Assembly: GCA_023253575.1 (NCBI GenBank)
Contig: JALRGB010000270.1
Coordinates: forward strand, 1-6,984
Direction of reading: 5' to 3'
DNA from: Verrucomicrobiales bacterium
GTDB lineage: Bacteria; Verrucomicrobiota; Verrucomicrobiia; Verrucomicrobiales; V1-33
DNA length: 6,984 nucleotides
Positions within the stretch are counted from its first letter, which is position 1. The number at the start of each line of letters is the position of its first letter. The translations under genes were made by a program, and so were the position numbers. Below the pieces are notes generated by a model, which was not told where the DNA came from, did not search any database, and was given only the letters and a program-made list of their open reading frames with translations. Of this stretch, positions 6,659-6,984 are shown one piece after another.

Positions 6659-6984
6659 GCGGAATTCTTGGGAAACCATGGGACGAAGGCGCTGGTGGAG
6701 CGCTGGTAGCGGCGGTAGGCGTCGCCTCTGGTCCGGAGTGAGTGGGCTTCAGTCAGTTCAACTCCCGTGACTTTCAAAAGGAAATACAGCATGAGAAGTG
6801 GACATGCCACCGTCATCCACCCCATGGGCGAACCAAGGGCCACCAGAAAAAACCCCCACCAGACCATGCTTTCGAAAAAATAATTCGGATGCCGGGAATA
6901 GCGCCACAGGCCGGTCGCGCAGACGCCGCCACGGTTGGCTGGATCGGCCTTAAAGCGTTTCATCTGCGCGTCCGCCACGGATTC
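6655..6984 (-). CDS. DUF1295 / ICMT-like membrane methyltransferase, C-terminal part (5' end outside window)
   Basis: The last 109 residues of a membrane protein of the DUF1295 family (steroid 5-alpha-reductase C-terminal / isoprenylcysteine carboxyl methyltransferase superfamily). The reading frame stays open to the window edge, so the N-terminal part, more than half of the family's usual length (roughly 250-270 residues), is missing. Visible family signatures are an opening E-S-V-A-D-A-Q-M-K-R-F, the block GLWRYSRHPNYFFE with the RHPNY core, two hydrophobic segments (about residues 38-70 of the fragment), and the tail E-x3-LRTRGDAYRRYQ ending in a VPWFP-like motif. RHPxY and the terminal E/R/Y block form the SAM-binding core in ICMT-type enzymes; the substrate of DUF1295 proteins is not established. 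A GTG at 6978 is in frame but is probably an internal valine, because upstream residues match the family. The stop overlaps the next gene's ATG as ATGA, so the two are probably translationally coupled. Confidence 0.92.
   Translation of the reverse strand, partial: ESVADAQMKRFKADPANRGGVCATGLWRYSRHPNYFFESMVWWGFFLVALGSPMGWMTVACPLLMLYFLLKVTGVELTEAHSLRTRGDAYRRYQRSTSAFVPWFPKNSA

Noticed and set aside
1..6984. CRISPR arrays, tRNA/rRNA genes, insertion sequences, phage or toxin-antitoxin genes
   Set aside because: No regularly spaced repeats, no cloverleaf-like sequence, no transposase or integrase motifs and no small gene pairs were seen on either strand.

Overview
The window reads as six tightly packed genes, all on the minus strand, so transcription runs from the right edge (6984) towards the left. 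The organism is probably a GC-rich Gram-negative (diderm) bacterium. Four of the six products carry export signals (Sec-type signal peptides or a lipobox), and a DsbD-type membrane electron carrier is present. The protein families and the lack of clear Shine-Dalgarno sequences fit Verrucomicrobiota or a related group (Planctomycetota is an alternative). This taxonomic guess is inference and not secure.

In transcription order the genes are: (1) the C-terminal part of a DUF1295/isoprenylcysteine-methyltransferase-like membrane protein, cut by the window edge (6655-6984); (2) a SAM-dependent methyltransferase of the cyclopropane-fatty-acid-synthase superfamily, whose motifs look most like plant coclaurine N-methyltransferase (5627-6658); (3) a predicted alpha/beta-hydrolase lipoprotein (4767-5627); (4) an exported TPR protein resembling the eukaryotic RMDN/FAM82 'regulator of microtubule dynamics' family (3994-4749); (5) an unrecognised exported beta-rich protein (2915-3937); (6) a large DsbD/ScsB-like protein-disulfide reductase (448-2820). 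Genes 1/2 share an ATGA stop/start overlap, genes 2/3 a TGATG overlap, and genes 3/4 are 17 bases apart. Gaps 4/5 (56 nt) and 5/6 (94 nt) are slightly larger. This supports one operon whose promoter lies outside the window.

Functionally, the first two genes point to methylation or alkylation of a lipid or small amphipathic molecule at the membrane. They are followed by an envelope-anchored esterase-like enzyme, a putative periplasmic TPR binding protein, an unknown exported protein and a thiol-reducing system. A lipid or envelope modification locus is the simplest reading, but no substrate can be named from sequence.

The left 447 bases hold no convincing complete gene. They contain a perfect 8-bp GC-rich hairpin just downstream of the dsbD-like gene (candidate terminator), a second 7-bp hairpin, a short degenerate direct repeat, and a possible start of a further minus-strand gene at 59 running off the edge. 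No tRNA, rRNA, CRISPR array, insertion sequence or integrase was seen.
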